Assembly: GCA_029781115.1 (NCBI GenBank)
Contig: JAKOXG010000005.1
Location: 1-64,000 of the forward strand
DNA from: Candidatus Cloacimonadota bacterium
GTDB taxonomy: Bacteria; Cloacimonadota; Cloacimonadia; Cloacimonadales; Cloacimonadaceae
Direction of reading: 5' to 3'
DNA length: 64,000 nucleotides
Within the stretch, counting starts at the first letter, position 1. Each line of letters opens with the position of its first letter. Position numbers and translations under genes: made by a program. The notes below the pieces were generated by a model, which was not told the DNA's origin, did no database searches, and saw nothing but the letters and a program-made list of their open reading frames with translations. Positions 1 through 9,210 of the stretch are shown one piece after another.

Positions 1-195
1 ACTACCTTGCAGTAGCACCCATCCGGTATTAGCCCAAGTTTCCCTGGGTTGTCCCGAACTCGAGGGTAGATAACCTACGTGTTACTCACCCGTTCGCCAC
101 TCTCTCAGCACCCGAAGGTGCCGATACCGTTCGACTTGCATGCCTAATCCACGCCGCCAGCGTTCGTCCTGAGCCAGGATCAAACTCTCCATCAT
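1..195 (-). rRNA. rrs: 16S ribosomal RNA, 5' end (partial)
   Basis: The reverse complement contains the universal 5' 16S primer site AGAGTTTGATCCTGGCTCAG at 188-169. It is followed by GACGAACGCTGGCGGCG, the GTGGCGAACGGGTGAGTAA block and the ACACGTAGG helix region. The primer site starts at E. coli position 8, so the mature 5' end is put near 195. The gene runs off the left edge of the window, so only about the first 195 nt are seen. It is useful for placing the organism. Confidence 0.97.
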
Positions 196-264
196 AATAA
201 TGAAGTATAGTTGTTACGTAAAATTGACAAGAGCTTCTTTCACTCATTCCCACTCTATATATTT

Positions 265-302
265 GTAAAGATCAAAAGAGCCCCCGAGAACTCTCATTCT
301 CG
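265..302 (-). promoter_or_regulatory. rRNA leader antitermination boxB/boxA-like elements
   Basis: On the minus strand, between the promoter and 16S, a perfect 6-bp hairpin (CGAGAA at 302-297, TTCTCG at 290-285) is followed by GGCTCTTTTGATCTTT (282-267). The latter resembles the E. coli rrn boxA (TGCTCTTTAACAATTT). Hairpin then boxA is the order found in E. coli rrn leaders, where Nus factors bind. The similarity is seen; the function is inferred. Confidence 0.55.
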
Positions 303-317
303 TGAGCACTGTTAGTC

Positions 318-345
318 ATCATTACGGAGGGGCCTTTTTTGTCAA
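318..345 (-). promoter_or_regulatory. Putative rRNA operon promoter
   Basis: TTGACA (345-340, minus) is a perfect -35 box. About 15-16 nt on lies TAATGA/AATGAT, a weak -10. The spacer begins AAAAAGGCCCC, a feature shared with several other TTGACA promoters in this window. It lies about 150 nt upstream of 16S, with the boxB/boxA leader in between. Confidence 0.45.
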
Positions 346-619
346 GCACAAAAATCAGTTTGGCCTGTTTTTATTTTTGGAGAACGGCGTAACTACCTGA
401 TATTATCAACACTTACAAAGGCAAACTTTTTTGCCGATCCGGAGTGCGAAACCGCCCAAAATACGTTTCTCAACTCTGAGCTGAGCTCAAAAGCACCTCA
501 AAAACAGCCCCTTTTCATCATAAATCGCAACCGAAAGACGATGATTCCCCAAGCATCTATCAGTTATTTAAGTTCAGGTTCAATTTCAGTGGATAGAGGT
601 TCATCACCCACTTGTTCCT
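346..619. other. Intergenic, nothing recognised
   Basis: Upstream of the rRNA promoter. No coding region, RNA gene or clear repeat was recognised here. Confidence 0.4.
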
Positions 620-702
620 TACTTACCCACCCGGTGATGCCGTGGAGATACTCGGGTTTTTCCCGGGAGGCTCCGGGTAATTACCGGGAGGCTCAGTAAG
701 GA
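620..702. repeat. GC-rich palindromic intergenic repeat, copy 1 (module d)
   Basis: About 80 bp containing GATGCCGTGGAGATACTCGG, then GGGTTTTTCCCGGGAGGCTCC and CCGGGAGGCT. A nearly identical stretch lies in inverse orientation at about 53215-53295. It is rich in short self-complementary pieces. Both copies are intergenic and each sits next to the small hairpin modules described for 829-981. Confidence 0.7.
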
Positions 703-828
703 AGCGGTAGGTGAGGGACGCCGGACAGCTTCGCTGCAAGTTGTGAGCGGCTGACTCTGGCTTCAGAGATACGCATGTTTTTGGTATAGATGTGGTTAGT
801 TTTGGGGTTGTATTGGAAAGCAAGCTGA

Positions 829-981
829 GCCTGCTGGCGGCGGTGTGGCAAGCGCCGGCTACCTTCTTTGGGTCGCTATGGCAAGCGACCATACTGGTGC
901 GGGCGGTCGCTGAACCGCCCGTACACAAGCGTGCGTGCACATGGTCGGTCCGGCGACCGACCCTACACCTAACACCTAACT
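829..981. repeat. Cluster of short palindromic repeat modules
   Basis: Four hairpin-forming modules in a row: a GGCGGCGGT..GCAA.CGCCGGCTAC unit (about 834-862), GGTCGCTATGGCAAGCGACC (871-890), GGGCGGTCGCTGAACCGCCC (901-920), and GGTCGGTCCGGCGACCGACC (943-962). They end in two heptamers of the CACCTAA type (964-981). The first and third modules recur at 53080-53170, and parts recur at 39208-39230 and 44540-44580. The block starts just past the stop of the 1825-residue gene and may also act as its transcript end, although no T-tract follows. Confidence 0.65.
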
Positions 982-3900
982 ACTTCATCAATATCATCTT
1001 GGACGTCTTTCCATACCCGGGCGCACTCATCCGAATCAGATACACGCCGCTGGCTATGGGACGTCCCTGCTTGTCCTTGCCATTGAAGACCTGTTTGTAG
1101 TGACCGGTGGCGTGGTCTTCATCCACCAAGGTGGTCACCAATTGGCCTTTGAGGTTATACACCTGCAGCTTCACCCGTCCCGGTTCCTTCACACTGTAAC
1201 TGATGGTAGTTTCAGGGTTGAAGGGGTTGGGGTAGTTGCCATTGAGGGCGGTAGCCGCCACGGGGATTTGGGGATCGTCTATGGGTGTGCCTTCTTCCAG
1301 GACAAAGTTCAGCGTGGTTGTCTGGTTGAAACTCACCACCACATCCGTCACGGTTTGGCTATGATGTTCGGCGGCAGATGCGGTCACCGTGTAGGTGCCC
1401 ACTGGGGCTTCAAGTGAGTAAGCTCCCAAGGCATCTGTGATGGCGGTGTAAAGGCCATCTTCCAGGCTCACGGTCGCCTCGCTGAGAGGCAGGTTGTTTT
1501 TCCCCAATACAGTTCCGGATATTTGGCCTCTCAATTCCGCCGCATCAATCATGAAAGTAGTCATGGGAAATTGTGCCGAGGGTGTGGTGTATGGCGGCGC
1601 TGCGGGATTATAGGTCACACTGTCAGACCAGATATACCGGCAGCGGTTATCTCCTTGAGTCTGACACCTGAAATAGTTTAAGGGATAGAGGATTGCGGGA
1701 CTGGCTTTATAGATCATCATCACCAGGTTTTCCTCGCCGGTGTAGGTATAGGGCTGGTCGAAGGTGAGGTTGACGGTGCCGAATCCGCTGTCGAAGTCTA
1801 CTGTGCCATCAAATACCTGCGTAAGCTGTGTCGAAGGGATCCAGCCGCTGCCGAGATTAGCCAGTGTGGTGCTTCCCAACCAGATGGTGATGGGAACGCC
1901 TTGTGGAGCGCAATTGAAGTTGGTATAAAACTGCAAGCCCACAATGTCGCCGTTTATTCCTACGATTTCATCGGGATAGTAGAGAGTTTGGTAGAGGGAG
2001 TTCATTCTGCCCGTATCCAAAGGCAAGACAGCATATTCGCTTCCATCGCCTATGGTGACGGCATACACTCCGCTTGGGTTTACCCAGAGGTTGAAGTTTG
2101 CCGTGCGGTTGTTGGCGTCAAATTCATCACCGTTCATTTCTATTTTGCCGTAGACGTCATAGTTTCCCGCTGTGGTTGGTGCCCAGGGGATCACTACTTC
2201 CAAGGTTTCCGAGCCGGCAATGGGTGGCCCGGTCACGCTGGCCAGCTCCACATCGCCGGGGCCCATGATCTTCACGGTATAATTGTCCTGCGCTACGGTG
2301 CCGTTGTTTTTGACCTTGATCGTATAGTTTGAAACCACGCCCACGGTAGGGAATTCGGTGCCGCTGATAGTCATGGCTCCCAGGTCGTTTTCCACCGATT
2401 CTTCAATGTAGGAAAAGGTGATCATGGGCAGTATATCCAAAGCCATGCCATCTTCAGGATCCATGGGGTTTAGCTCGCCGACCCAGCCAAACATATAGTG
2501 GGCACGCAAGCCATCCACCCTTTGACACTTAAAATTCTCGTTGGGGGTGTAGTCGTCTATGTTCAAGGGACGATACCACATCAGCACCAGGTTCCCCGGC
2601 ACATGTTCATAGGGCGTTTGCAGGTGGATGGTGATGGTATTTTCACCGCTGGGATACTCCACATTCCCATCATAGACCAAGGTCAACTCAGTAGCGGGGA
2701 TAAAGCCTGTGCTCAGCTCTTGTTCGCCTGTGCTCCCCAAGTAGATTTTGGTGGTTCCATCGGGCCTGTCGGTGGCAAAATCGTTATAGACCGCCAGAGA
2801 GGTGATGGTTCCGCTCGTAAAGCCCAGTTCATCCTGCGTATAGATGGCTTGATAGAGTGAGCCGCGGAAGTAGAAATCCACAGGATAGCGTGCCGGCGTA
2901 TCACCTGTGCCGATGGTAACAGTTTGGATATTGCTGGGATGGACGAATATCTCCATCGGATGGGTCTGGTCGTTTTGCGCCACTTCATCACCATCCAACA
3001 CCACTTTTCCACGGATCAGCATATATCCCGAGGTAGTGGGCGTCCAAGGCACCACCACATCCAAGACCTGCATGCTATTGATGGGCGGTCCTGCCACGTT
3101 AGCCAGCTCCACATCGCCGGGCCCGATGATCTTCACGCTATAGTTTTCCTGAGCCGCAGTGCCGTTGTTTTTGATACGGACAGTGTAGTTTGAACCTACG
3201 CCCACGGTGGCGTCATCTTCCCCGGAGATAGTCCAGGCAAACAGGTCGTTCACAACCGCTTGTGCGTTGTAGAAAAAGGTAGCTTGAGGAAACTGGGCAG
3301 AGACTGTTCCCTCGGGAGGGTTGAAGGGGTCTATAATCTCACTGTCATTGACATAATAAAGAGCACGGTTGACACTTCCCAACTGGCTCTTGAAATAGTT
3401 TGAATAAGAGTAGTAATCGGTATCCATGGGACGGTGGAACATCACCACCAGGTTCCCACCCGCGTGCACATAGGGCACCTGGAAGTTGATATTGATGGTG
3501 CGTTGACCCGCCGGATAGTCTATTTCCCCGTCATAGACCAAGACCATATCCGAGGCATCAAACCAGCCTGCATCAAGGTCTTCCAGATCGGTGCTTGCCA
3601 GATAGACTTTGGTGGGTTTGTTGAATATGCTGCTGTTAAACTGGGTATAGAGAGACATGGAGGTGATGACTCCACTGCCAAAACCCAGCTCATCTGCAAA
3701 GTAAAGACTTTGGTGGAGTGAGTTTTTGTAGTAGAAGTTCATGGGGTAATTGCTGATCCGGTCGCCTGCTCCGATGGTGATGGCATGGACGCCTTCAGGC
3801 TGGACGTTCAGCTGCAGCGGTTCTGTCTGGTTGTTACCGGCAATTGGATCACCAACCAGCTCCACCTTGCCATAGATGGTGAAGTTGCCTGCCGTGGTGG

Positions 3901-6457
3901 GCATCCAGGGAACAGATACCTCAAGCGTCTGCAGGCTGTTTATGGGAGGCCCGGCCACGCTGGCCAGCTCCACATCGTCCGGTCCCATCAGCTTTACGGT
4001 ATAGTTGGTTTGCGTCTCTGCATCGTTGTTTTTGACCATCACGGTAAAGGTGGTGGCTTCGCCCACGGTGGGCGTACGATTGCCACTGATGCCCATCGCC
4101 GCCAGATCGTCTGCTTGATGCGTATTAAGATGCAGCATGAGGTTTGGCATGCGGTTGTTCCGTTGTCCGGTTCCGGAGGGAGGGGAACCAACGTTAAACC
4201 AGTATTGATGCCTTTGCTCATCGATTTCTGTGTATCTATACAATTGACCAGGCAAGGTGCCACTGCCATAATTGGCTTCCACACCCACGATCAAGTTTCC
4301 GCCCGTGTAGGTGAAGGGCACATCCAGTTGGAAGCTGTTCCAGCCCAAGGTGTTGGGAATATAGTTGCCCTCGTGCACCAAGGTCATATCCGCCGTCAAA
4401 TACTGCCATCTGGTGATGCTCATCTCAGTATCGCCGGTGTTTTTGATCCAAATCTTGTAGGGAATGCTATAATCCGACGTTGCAGCACAATCCCAAGCCA
4501 ACATATCAATAAAGCCGGCTTCGCCTATCTGATCTGCGGTATAGAGCGTGGCGGAACGCATATAATCATGGGCTGTTGAAAAAGGATAATCTTGGGTTAA
4601 AATGCCGTCGCCGATGATGACGCTACCGGGGGTTAGTATCTCCGCAATCAACCCCACATCATAGTTTTGCCCTCCATAACTGATACGCAGGGTAGCGGTG
4701 ACCTCGCCAATGACGACGCTGTTTACGCTCACCGGAAGACGCAAAATCTGCCCCGGACCCAAAGAAGTGGGCAAAAGTGAAGCATCAAAGGAGAAATCGG
4801 CTGCATCTGGGCCCAAAATACTGATGTCACCTGCGGCAAGCTCTATCAGCCCTCCGCCCAAATTGGAAACAATCACATTCTGTGTTTCAGAAGTCACTCC
4901 ATTGTAAACAAAGCCAAAATCCAAGGTAGCGGGGGTGACACTGAAAACTGGTACGGTGGGCAACTCGCCAAACTGCATGCAGATATTGGGAAATACTGCT
5001 GCCAGGTAACCAATGGGTGGAGCGTTGGGATCTGGATTGCCGGCTTCGCTATCGCAGTGGAGGCTGCGGTTTTGCCCAGGTGTGGCAGTGCCGAGAAAGC
5101 ATTTGACGCCAGTGCCGTGGAAGTTATAGTCACGCTCCTGCGTGTTTTCATCCACAGCGATCACCAGGTTGTCCTCGTTGTTATACACAAACGGAGTATC
5201 CAGTTCTATCTCTATCCAGCCGGGGACTGCGGGAATACTCAGCCGACCCTCATAGACTTGCTGCATTGCGTGTGTGGGAGCCCAATCCATTGTGCTGGCA
5301 AACTCCTCCCGATCCGTGTGCCCCATATAAATCACCCAGTCATTGCTGTATGACAGCGAATCTGCTCCATTAAAAAAGTAGGAAATGCTTTCGATCAGCA
5401 TGGGCGAGCTCTGGGTGCCCGTGTTGGCAGCGTCAATCTCAGTTTGCAGAAAGATGCTCTGGGTGTAATTGTAATCGTAATAAGGCCAAATGGGAACCTT
5501 CTCTTGCTCTTCACCATTGCCTATCACTACCCCAGGAGCAAAAACAAAGCTGCTTGATGCCGGTGGAGAAAACCCTATCCCGTTTTTGGCTATCACCTGC
5601 CAAATATGAGTTCCGGTTTGCATATTACCGAGCACATATTGGTTACCCGGTTGATTTTCACTCACCAGCACCCCATCGATATACACGTCATAGCCGGTGA
5701 CGTCCGGAGTACCGTTGGGCAACATCCATTTCAGTGCCTCACCGCATCTGGCAAAACCATTATCCGCGGGATGCGTTATTTCAGGCGCCACGGGAGCTTG
5801 AGTATCTGTGAATACGAGCCTTATAGCTGCCTTGCTATTGGCTTCATTGGCCTCGGGCAGGTTATTGATGTCTATATCGGCGTCAACACTATGGTAATAT
5901 GCAGCTTCATAGGAGGCGCTGGTAGTACTGTAACCGCCCCAATACACTTGGTTGTTAGACCAACCGGGATTGGGAGTGTTTTCATGGACCGCCACCACCA
6001 GATTGTCTATATTGTTGTAGACAAAAGGGGTGTCCAAGGGGATTTCCATCCATTCTTGATTACCCTGCGGATAATAACTGAGCACGCTGCCGGCAAACAC
6101 CTGGGTAAGGCTGTCAGGCGATACAAAAGACGAAACAGGGTTAAAATTGGGATCATAACCGGGACCGGGATAAGAAGCAAAATAATCGCGGTCAGTGTGG
6201 CCGATACTGATAACCCAGTCATGGCTATAATCAAGACTCTCCGGCAGACCGGATCTCTTGAAAAAAGCGATCTTGGTGATCTCGCCCGCATGCTGGATCG
6301 TAGACTGCCTGTAGATCTGTTGAGTATAATTGTAGAAATAGCGAACCTCAACCGGTAAAAACCCTATAGACCAATTGAGGTCACCTATGATGAGCGTAGT
6401 GGCTCCCAGACCAAAGACCAGCAGCAGCAGTGCGGTCAAAGCTGTTAGACGTTTCAT
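980..6457 (-). CDS. Giant secreted repeat protein with C-terminal sorting (FlgD-like/Por) domain
   Basis: A 1825-residue exported protein. Residues 1-20 are a signal peptide (MKRLTALTALLLLVFGLGA). After it come six related modules beginning like IGDG/IGTGD..YP and containing a GNLV/DNLV(V/I)xV motif. Between them lie an fn3-like domain (about 221-308), a choice-of-anchor-D/ASH-like domain (about 503-608) and three CARDB/APHP-like Ig domains beginning DLAAMGISG (about 783-886), DLFAWTISG and DLGAMTISG. Near the end is a carboxypeptidase-regulatory-like Ig fold (GxVxGKNNLPLSEATV), then the C-terminal NPFNPETTISY...GQLV...SGVYLIR...KMILMK domain. In related phyla that domain directs type IX-like secretion or surface attachment. 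The start is supported by AGGAG 7 nt upstream of ATG. A sigma-54-like promoter lies about 200 nt upstream. The ligand or role is unknown; surface adhesion or matrix function is a guess. Confidence 0.9.
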   Translation of the reverse strand: MKRLTALTALLLLVFGLGATTLIIGDLNWSIGFLPVEVRYFYNYTQQIYRQSTIQHAGEITKIAFFKRSGLPESLDYSHDWVISIGHTDRDYFASYPGPGYDPNFNPVSSFVSPDSLTQVFAGSVLSYYPQGNQEWMEIPLDTPFVYNNIDNLVVAVHENTPNPGWSNNQVYWGGYSTTSASYEAAYYHSVDADIDINNLPEANEANSKAAIRLVFTDTQAPVAPEITHPADNGFARCGEALKWMLPNGTPDVTGYDVYIDGVLVSENQPGNQYVLGNMQTGTHIWQVIAKNGIGFSPPASSSFVFAPGVVIGNGEEQEKVPIWPYYDYNYTQSIFLQTEIDAANTGTQSSPMLIESISYFFNGADSLSYSNDWVIYMGHTDREEFASTMDWAPTHAMQQVYEGRLSIPAVPGWIEIELDTPFVYNNEDNLVIAVDENTQERDYNFHGTGVKCFLGTATPGQNRSLHCDSEAGNPDPNAPPIGYLAAVFPNICMQFGELPTVPVFSVTPATLDFGFVYNGVTSETQNVIVSNLGGGLIELAAGDISILGPDAADFSFDASLLPTSLGPGQILRLPVSVNSVVIGEVTATLRISYGGQNYDVGLIAEILTPGSVIIGDGILTQDYPFSTAHDYMRSATLYTADQIGEAGFIDMLAWDCAATSDYSIPYKIWIKNTGDTEMSITRWQYLTADMTLVHEGNYIPNTLGWNSFQLDVPFTYTGGNLIVGVEANYGSGTLPGQLYRYTEIDEQRHQYWFNVGSPPSGTGQRNNRMPNLMLHLNTHQADDLAAMGISGNRTPTVGEATTFTVMVKNNDAETQTNYTVKLMGPDDVELASVAGPPINSLQTLEVSVPWMPTTAGNFTIYGKVELVGDPIAGNNQTEPLQLNVQPEGVHAITIGAGDRISNYPMNFYYKNSLHQSLYFADELGFGSGVITSMSLYTQFNSSIFNKPTKVYLASTDLEDLDAGWFDASDMVLVYDGEIDYPAGQRTININFQVPYVHAGGNLVVMFHRPMDTDYYSYSNYFKSQLGSVNRALYYVNDSEIIDPFNPPEGTVSAQFPQATFFYNAQAVVNDLFAWTISGEDDATVGVGSNYTVRIKNNGTAAQENYSVKIIGPGDVELANVAGPPINSMQVLDVVVPWTPTTSGYMLIRGKVVLDGDEVAQNDQTHPMEIFVHPSNIQTVTIGTGDTPARYPVDFYFRGSLYQAIYTQDELGFTSGTITSLAVYNDFATDRPDGTTKIYLGSTGEQELSTGFIPATELTLVYDGNVEYPSGENTITIHLQTPYEHVPGNLVLMWYRPLNIDDYTPNENFKCQRVDGLRAHYMFGWVGELNPMDPEDGMALDILPMITFSYIEESVENDLGAMTISGTEFPTVGVVSNYTIKVKNNGTVAQDNYTVKIMGPGDVELASVTGPPIAGSETLEVVIPWAPTTAGNYDVYGKIEMNGDEFDANNRTANFNLWVNPSGVYAVTIGDGSEYAVLPLDTGRMNSLYQTLYYPDEIVGINGDIVGLQFYTNFNCAPQGVPITIWLGSTTLANLGSGWIPSTQLTQVFDGTVDFDSGFGTVNLTFDQPYTYTGEENLVMMIYKASPAILYPLNYFRCQTQGDNRCRYIWSDSVTYNPAAPPYTTPSAQFPMTTFMIDAAELRGQISGTVLGKNNLPLSEATVSLEDGLYTAITDALGAYSLEAPVGTYTVTASAAEHHSQTVTDVVVSFNQTTTLNFVLEEGTPIDDPQIPVAATALNGNYPNPFNPETTISYSVKEPGRVKLQVYNLKGQLVTTLVDEDHATGHYKQVFNGKDKQGRPIASGVYLIRMSAPGYGKTSKMILMK

Positions 6458-6655
6458 GTTTCTCTCCTGAATTTGCTTAAATTAATGTTCTATCCCGCAA
6501 AGCTGTAACCAGCCTTGCAGTCGATTTATAACCACCCGGCAACGCCGGGGAACAAAGCTCATCAAGGCAGAACCAAAGTACAAGCTACCATGTGTCAAAT
6601 CCTTGCTACTCGAGCAGCTTATCAATCTGAAACAGAGAGCGCACCGGAACAAATA

Positions 6656-6671
6656 TGCAAGTATCGTTCCA
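6656..6671 (-). promoter_or_regulatory. Sigma-54-type (-24/-12) promoter motif
   Basis: The minus strand reads TGGAACGATACTTGCA: GG and GC separated by exactly 10 nt, with the flanking T, ACG and TTGCA of the RpoN consensus (TGGCACG-N4-TTGCA). It lies 198 nt upstream of the 1825-residue gene. The match is seen; use by RpoN is inferred. Confidence 0.55.
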
Positions 6672-7427
6672 TTCTCTGTTAAATCCGGCTTGGAACCGGC
6701 TGATGTCGGAAATAAGGTCCGTGTTTTCACTTTTTCTTCTCCTTGGATTCATCCTTCTATATATTAAGTGTCAAAATCCCCGATTTTGAGATGCTGGAAT
6801 CGCAACTTTTTTTGATTTTGTGAAAATAGTTTTGGGCAGCAGTTTGTCAGAGGGCGCTTATTCTCTTTAGTAACAACAGATTAGGGAAATCTAAATCTCC
6901 TTGAAAGAAATGCCGCTTTTGGGGATGAAAACCGAATAATGGGGTGGACCTTATCTTCTTTTGATGTGGTTTGCTGTCTTGAAGCACAGCGAAGCAGAAG
7001 GTGCCCAGATACGGCCACTAAGCTAAAGAATATCTAAACAGCGCTGGCAGGGAACATTACAGTTTGGTATTATGTGCTGTAGTCGATAGTAAAAATGCTG
7101 CGTATACCTACCACCACGCAGAAGTATTATTCAGGTCCAGAATAGACCATATTCTACGACGTAATACATTAAAAGTTGAAGCCTTACTCCGCTGATTAGA
7201 CCCCATCTGTAGCACCTAATCCCAACGCGACAAGGTAGCATAAGGGAAAAATTACTTGACAATTATAGTCAGAATAAAAACAGTGCCTTTAGGCTGGTTG
7301 CCTAATAAATGAATAATGAGGAAATATGAGTGTCGTAACTACCTATAGAAGCAGCAAATTGGAATTTACACCAACATTAGAGATCCGGTAACTTTTAGGG
7401 TAACAATTACGATATGTGAGTGTATGA
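6672..7427. other. Intergenic AT-rich stretch
   Basis: No gene recognised in about 750 bp. A TTGACA at 7256-7261 ahead of the acyltransferase gene could be a -35 box, but no good -10 follows at 16-17 nt. The stretch is AT-richer by eye than the genes on either side and belongs to the AT-rich stretch that ends near 9.6 kb. Confidence 0.4.
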
Positions 7428-8048
7428 ATGATTGCAAATTTCGGATACAAATTACTTAAGGCTGTTACAGCCCCAACGGTCAAAAAACTGTGGATTGAAA
7501 GTATTGAAGGGCTTGAGAACATTCCCGTAGATAAGGGTGCAATACTGATTTCGAACCATGCCAGCTATTTGGATTTCATCATACTTGGCTCTATAGTCGA
7601 GTACATCGTGGGGCGACCATTGTATTTTTGGGCAAATTCAAAAGTTTGCAATCACCCCATATTCAAGTATTATGCTAAGTGTTTCAACAGCATAGAAGTT
7701 GACTATGAAAAGACTTCAAACAAATTCTGGAAAGAGTCAATCAATAAGCTCGACAACGATCAGTTGATCTGCATTTTTCCAGAGGGAACAAGAACGCGCA
7801 CAGGTAGACTCAATGAGTTTAACTGCGGATACCTTAGGCTTGCTAATACAACCCAATCTCAGATTGTTCCAATTGTCATTCAGGGATCATTTAAGATATT
7901 GCCTCCTCATAGAAATTCGCCAACTCTGAAGAAATGTAAGGTTACCGTATTTGAAGCGGTTTCTATCGCTCCGAAATCATCAAAGGCAGAACTTTCTGAA
8001 ATGAATGAATATATCTACGCAAAGTACTATAAAACCAACCTGCGTTGA
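7428..8048 (+). CDS. PlsC-type 1-acylglycerol-3-phosphate acyltransferase family protein
   Basis: A 206-residue protein of the lysophospholipid acyltransferase (PlsC/LPLAT) superfamily, which transfers an acyl chain from acyl-ACP or acyl-CoA to a lysophospholipid or related acceptor at the membrane. The catalytic HX4D motif is His44-Asp49 (NHASYLDF) and the substrate-binding FPEGTR motif is at 117-122. The protein is short for a PlsC (usually 220-260) but has both core motifs. No strong ribosome-binding site precedes the ATG. It lies 22 bp before a DUF362 gene and the two probably form one transcript. Base composition is AT-richer by eye than in genes outside this stretch, which suggests transfer. 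The natural acceptor is not evident. Confidence 0.8.
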   Translation: MIANFGYKLLKAVTAPTVKKLWIESIEGLENIPVDKGAILISNHASYLDFIILGSIVEYIVGRPLYFWANSKVCNHPIFKYYAKCFNSIEVDYEKTSNKFWKESINKLDNDQLICIFPEGTRTRTGRLNEFNCGYLRLANTTQSQIVPIVIQGSFKILPPHRNSPTLKKCKVTVFEAVSIAPKSSKAELSEMNEYIYAKYYKTNLR

Positions 8049-8070
8049 TATGAAAGTGGGAGGCTAATAA

Positions 8071-9210
8071 ATGGCTATAGCAATTCGGAAGTCAGACGAC
8101 ATCCGGCTTTCACTCGAAAGTATTATCTCTGAACTTTCCTTTATCCCAGGAAAACGCGTTTTCATCAAACCGAACCTATGTGGAAGAGCGCCAATTAAAC
8201 CAGGAGAAAATACCAGTATAGCAGTATTGGATGCGCTAATTGATATCCTGGTTAGGATGGATTGTCAAGTTACTATAGGGCATGGAGCTCTACTGGGTTC
8301 TGAGGAACAAAAGACTACGTTCTGTGAGACTCTAGAGCAATCGGGATTTGTGAAGTACATGGGGTCAAAGCATGTAACTATTATCAATATTGATGAGCTG
8401 GAAAGGGACGAAGTTATATTAGATGGCTTAGCTTTCCATTTGCCAATGAGTTACTTTGCTAATCACGTAGATACGTATATAAATCTTGCAAAGCTTAAAA
8501 CCCATATGGAAACACAGGTAAGCCTTTCTCTAAAGAACCAGATGGGATTGCCAATACCTGACGATAGAGTAAACATGCACAAGTATGGTTTGAACAAGTA
8601 CATAGCTCTATTGGGAAGTGTAATCAAACCTGACTTCAACATCATAGAAGGTTTCCCAGCGATGGAGAATAATGGACCTCATCATGGTACCCCTAGAGAT
8701 ACACAGCTAATAGCTGGTTCTAATGATATGGTCGAGTTAGATAGTTTTATATGTCGTTTGATAGGCCTTGATCCAACCAAGGTTGAACATATTAAACTAG
8801 CTAACGAGGCTAGCGTTGGGAAGTTCAGTGATCAATCTGTGACCCGCCAGTTTAGAGAACTTGTCATACCAGATTTCAAGTTGGCTTCTCGGGAATATAG
8901 GTATGGTAGAATGATGCGTGCTTATCCAGGTTACAGTTGTTCAATGTGTATCAGTGCCGTCAACAACGCTGGAAAAGAGTTCAAAAAACATCCTATAAAG
9001 TACTGGAGGGTATTGATAAAATCAATCATATCTAAACACCCCATAAACATTATCTTCGGTTCTCCTGATGGGTCGATTTTCGAAAAGGGTCGTAATATTT
9101 GTATCGGATCATGTGCCAAGGAGTTGGCTGAAGCAAAACAATCTGTATTCTTAGATGGTTGTCCCCCAAAACAGAGTGATGTTATAGAGTTTATCATGAA
9201 AAATATTTAG
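8071..9210 (+). CDS. DUF362 domain protein
   Basis: A 379-residue protein with the DUF362 core: FIKPNLCGRAP near residue 30, a GHGAL segment, INLAKLKTHMETQVSLSLKN about 140-160, and ENNGPHHGTPRD further on. A second DUF362 gene, with two 4Fe-4S motifs, is at 13561. This one has no ferredoxin domain but keeps a cysteine-rich tail (CSMC, CIGSC, GCPP), so a metal or cluster site is possible. Its function is not known; DUF362 proteins are often cytoplasmic iron-sulfur proteins of unclear role. It follows the acyltransferase by 22 bp and shares its AT-rich composition. No transcription terminator was seen after it. Confidence 0.75.
   Translation: MAIAIRKSDDIRLSLESIISELSFIPGKRVFIKPNLCGRAPIKPGENTSIAVLDALIDILVRMDCQVTIGHGALLGSEEQKTTFCETLEQSGFVKYMGSKHVTIINIDELERDEVILDGLAFHLPMSYFANHVDTYINLAKLKTHMETQVSLSLKNQMGLPIPDDRVNMHKYGLNKYIALLGSVIKPDFNIIEGFPAMENNGPHHGTPRDTQLIAGSNDMVELDSFICRLIGLDPTKVEHIKLANEASVGKFSDQSVTRQFRELVIPDFKLASREYRYGRMMRAYPGYSCSMCISAVNNAGKEFKKHPIKYWRVLIKSIISKHPINIIFGSPDGSIFEKGRNICIGSCAKELAEAKQSVFLDGCPPKQSDVIEFIMKNI

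Noticed and set aside
6482-6730. Possible 82-residue protein on the minus strand
   Set aside because: Overlaps the leader and the sigma-54-like motif of the 1825-residue gene and has no recognisable features.
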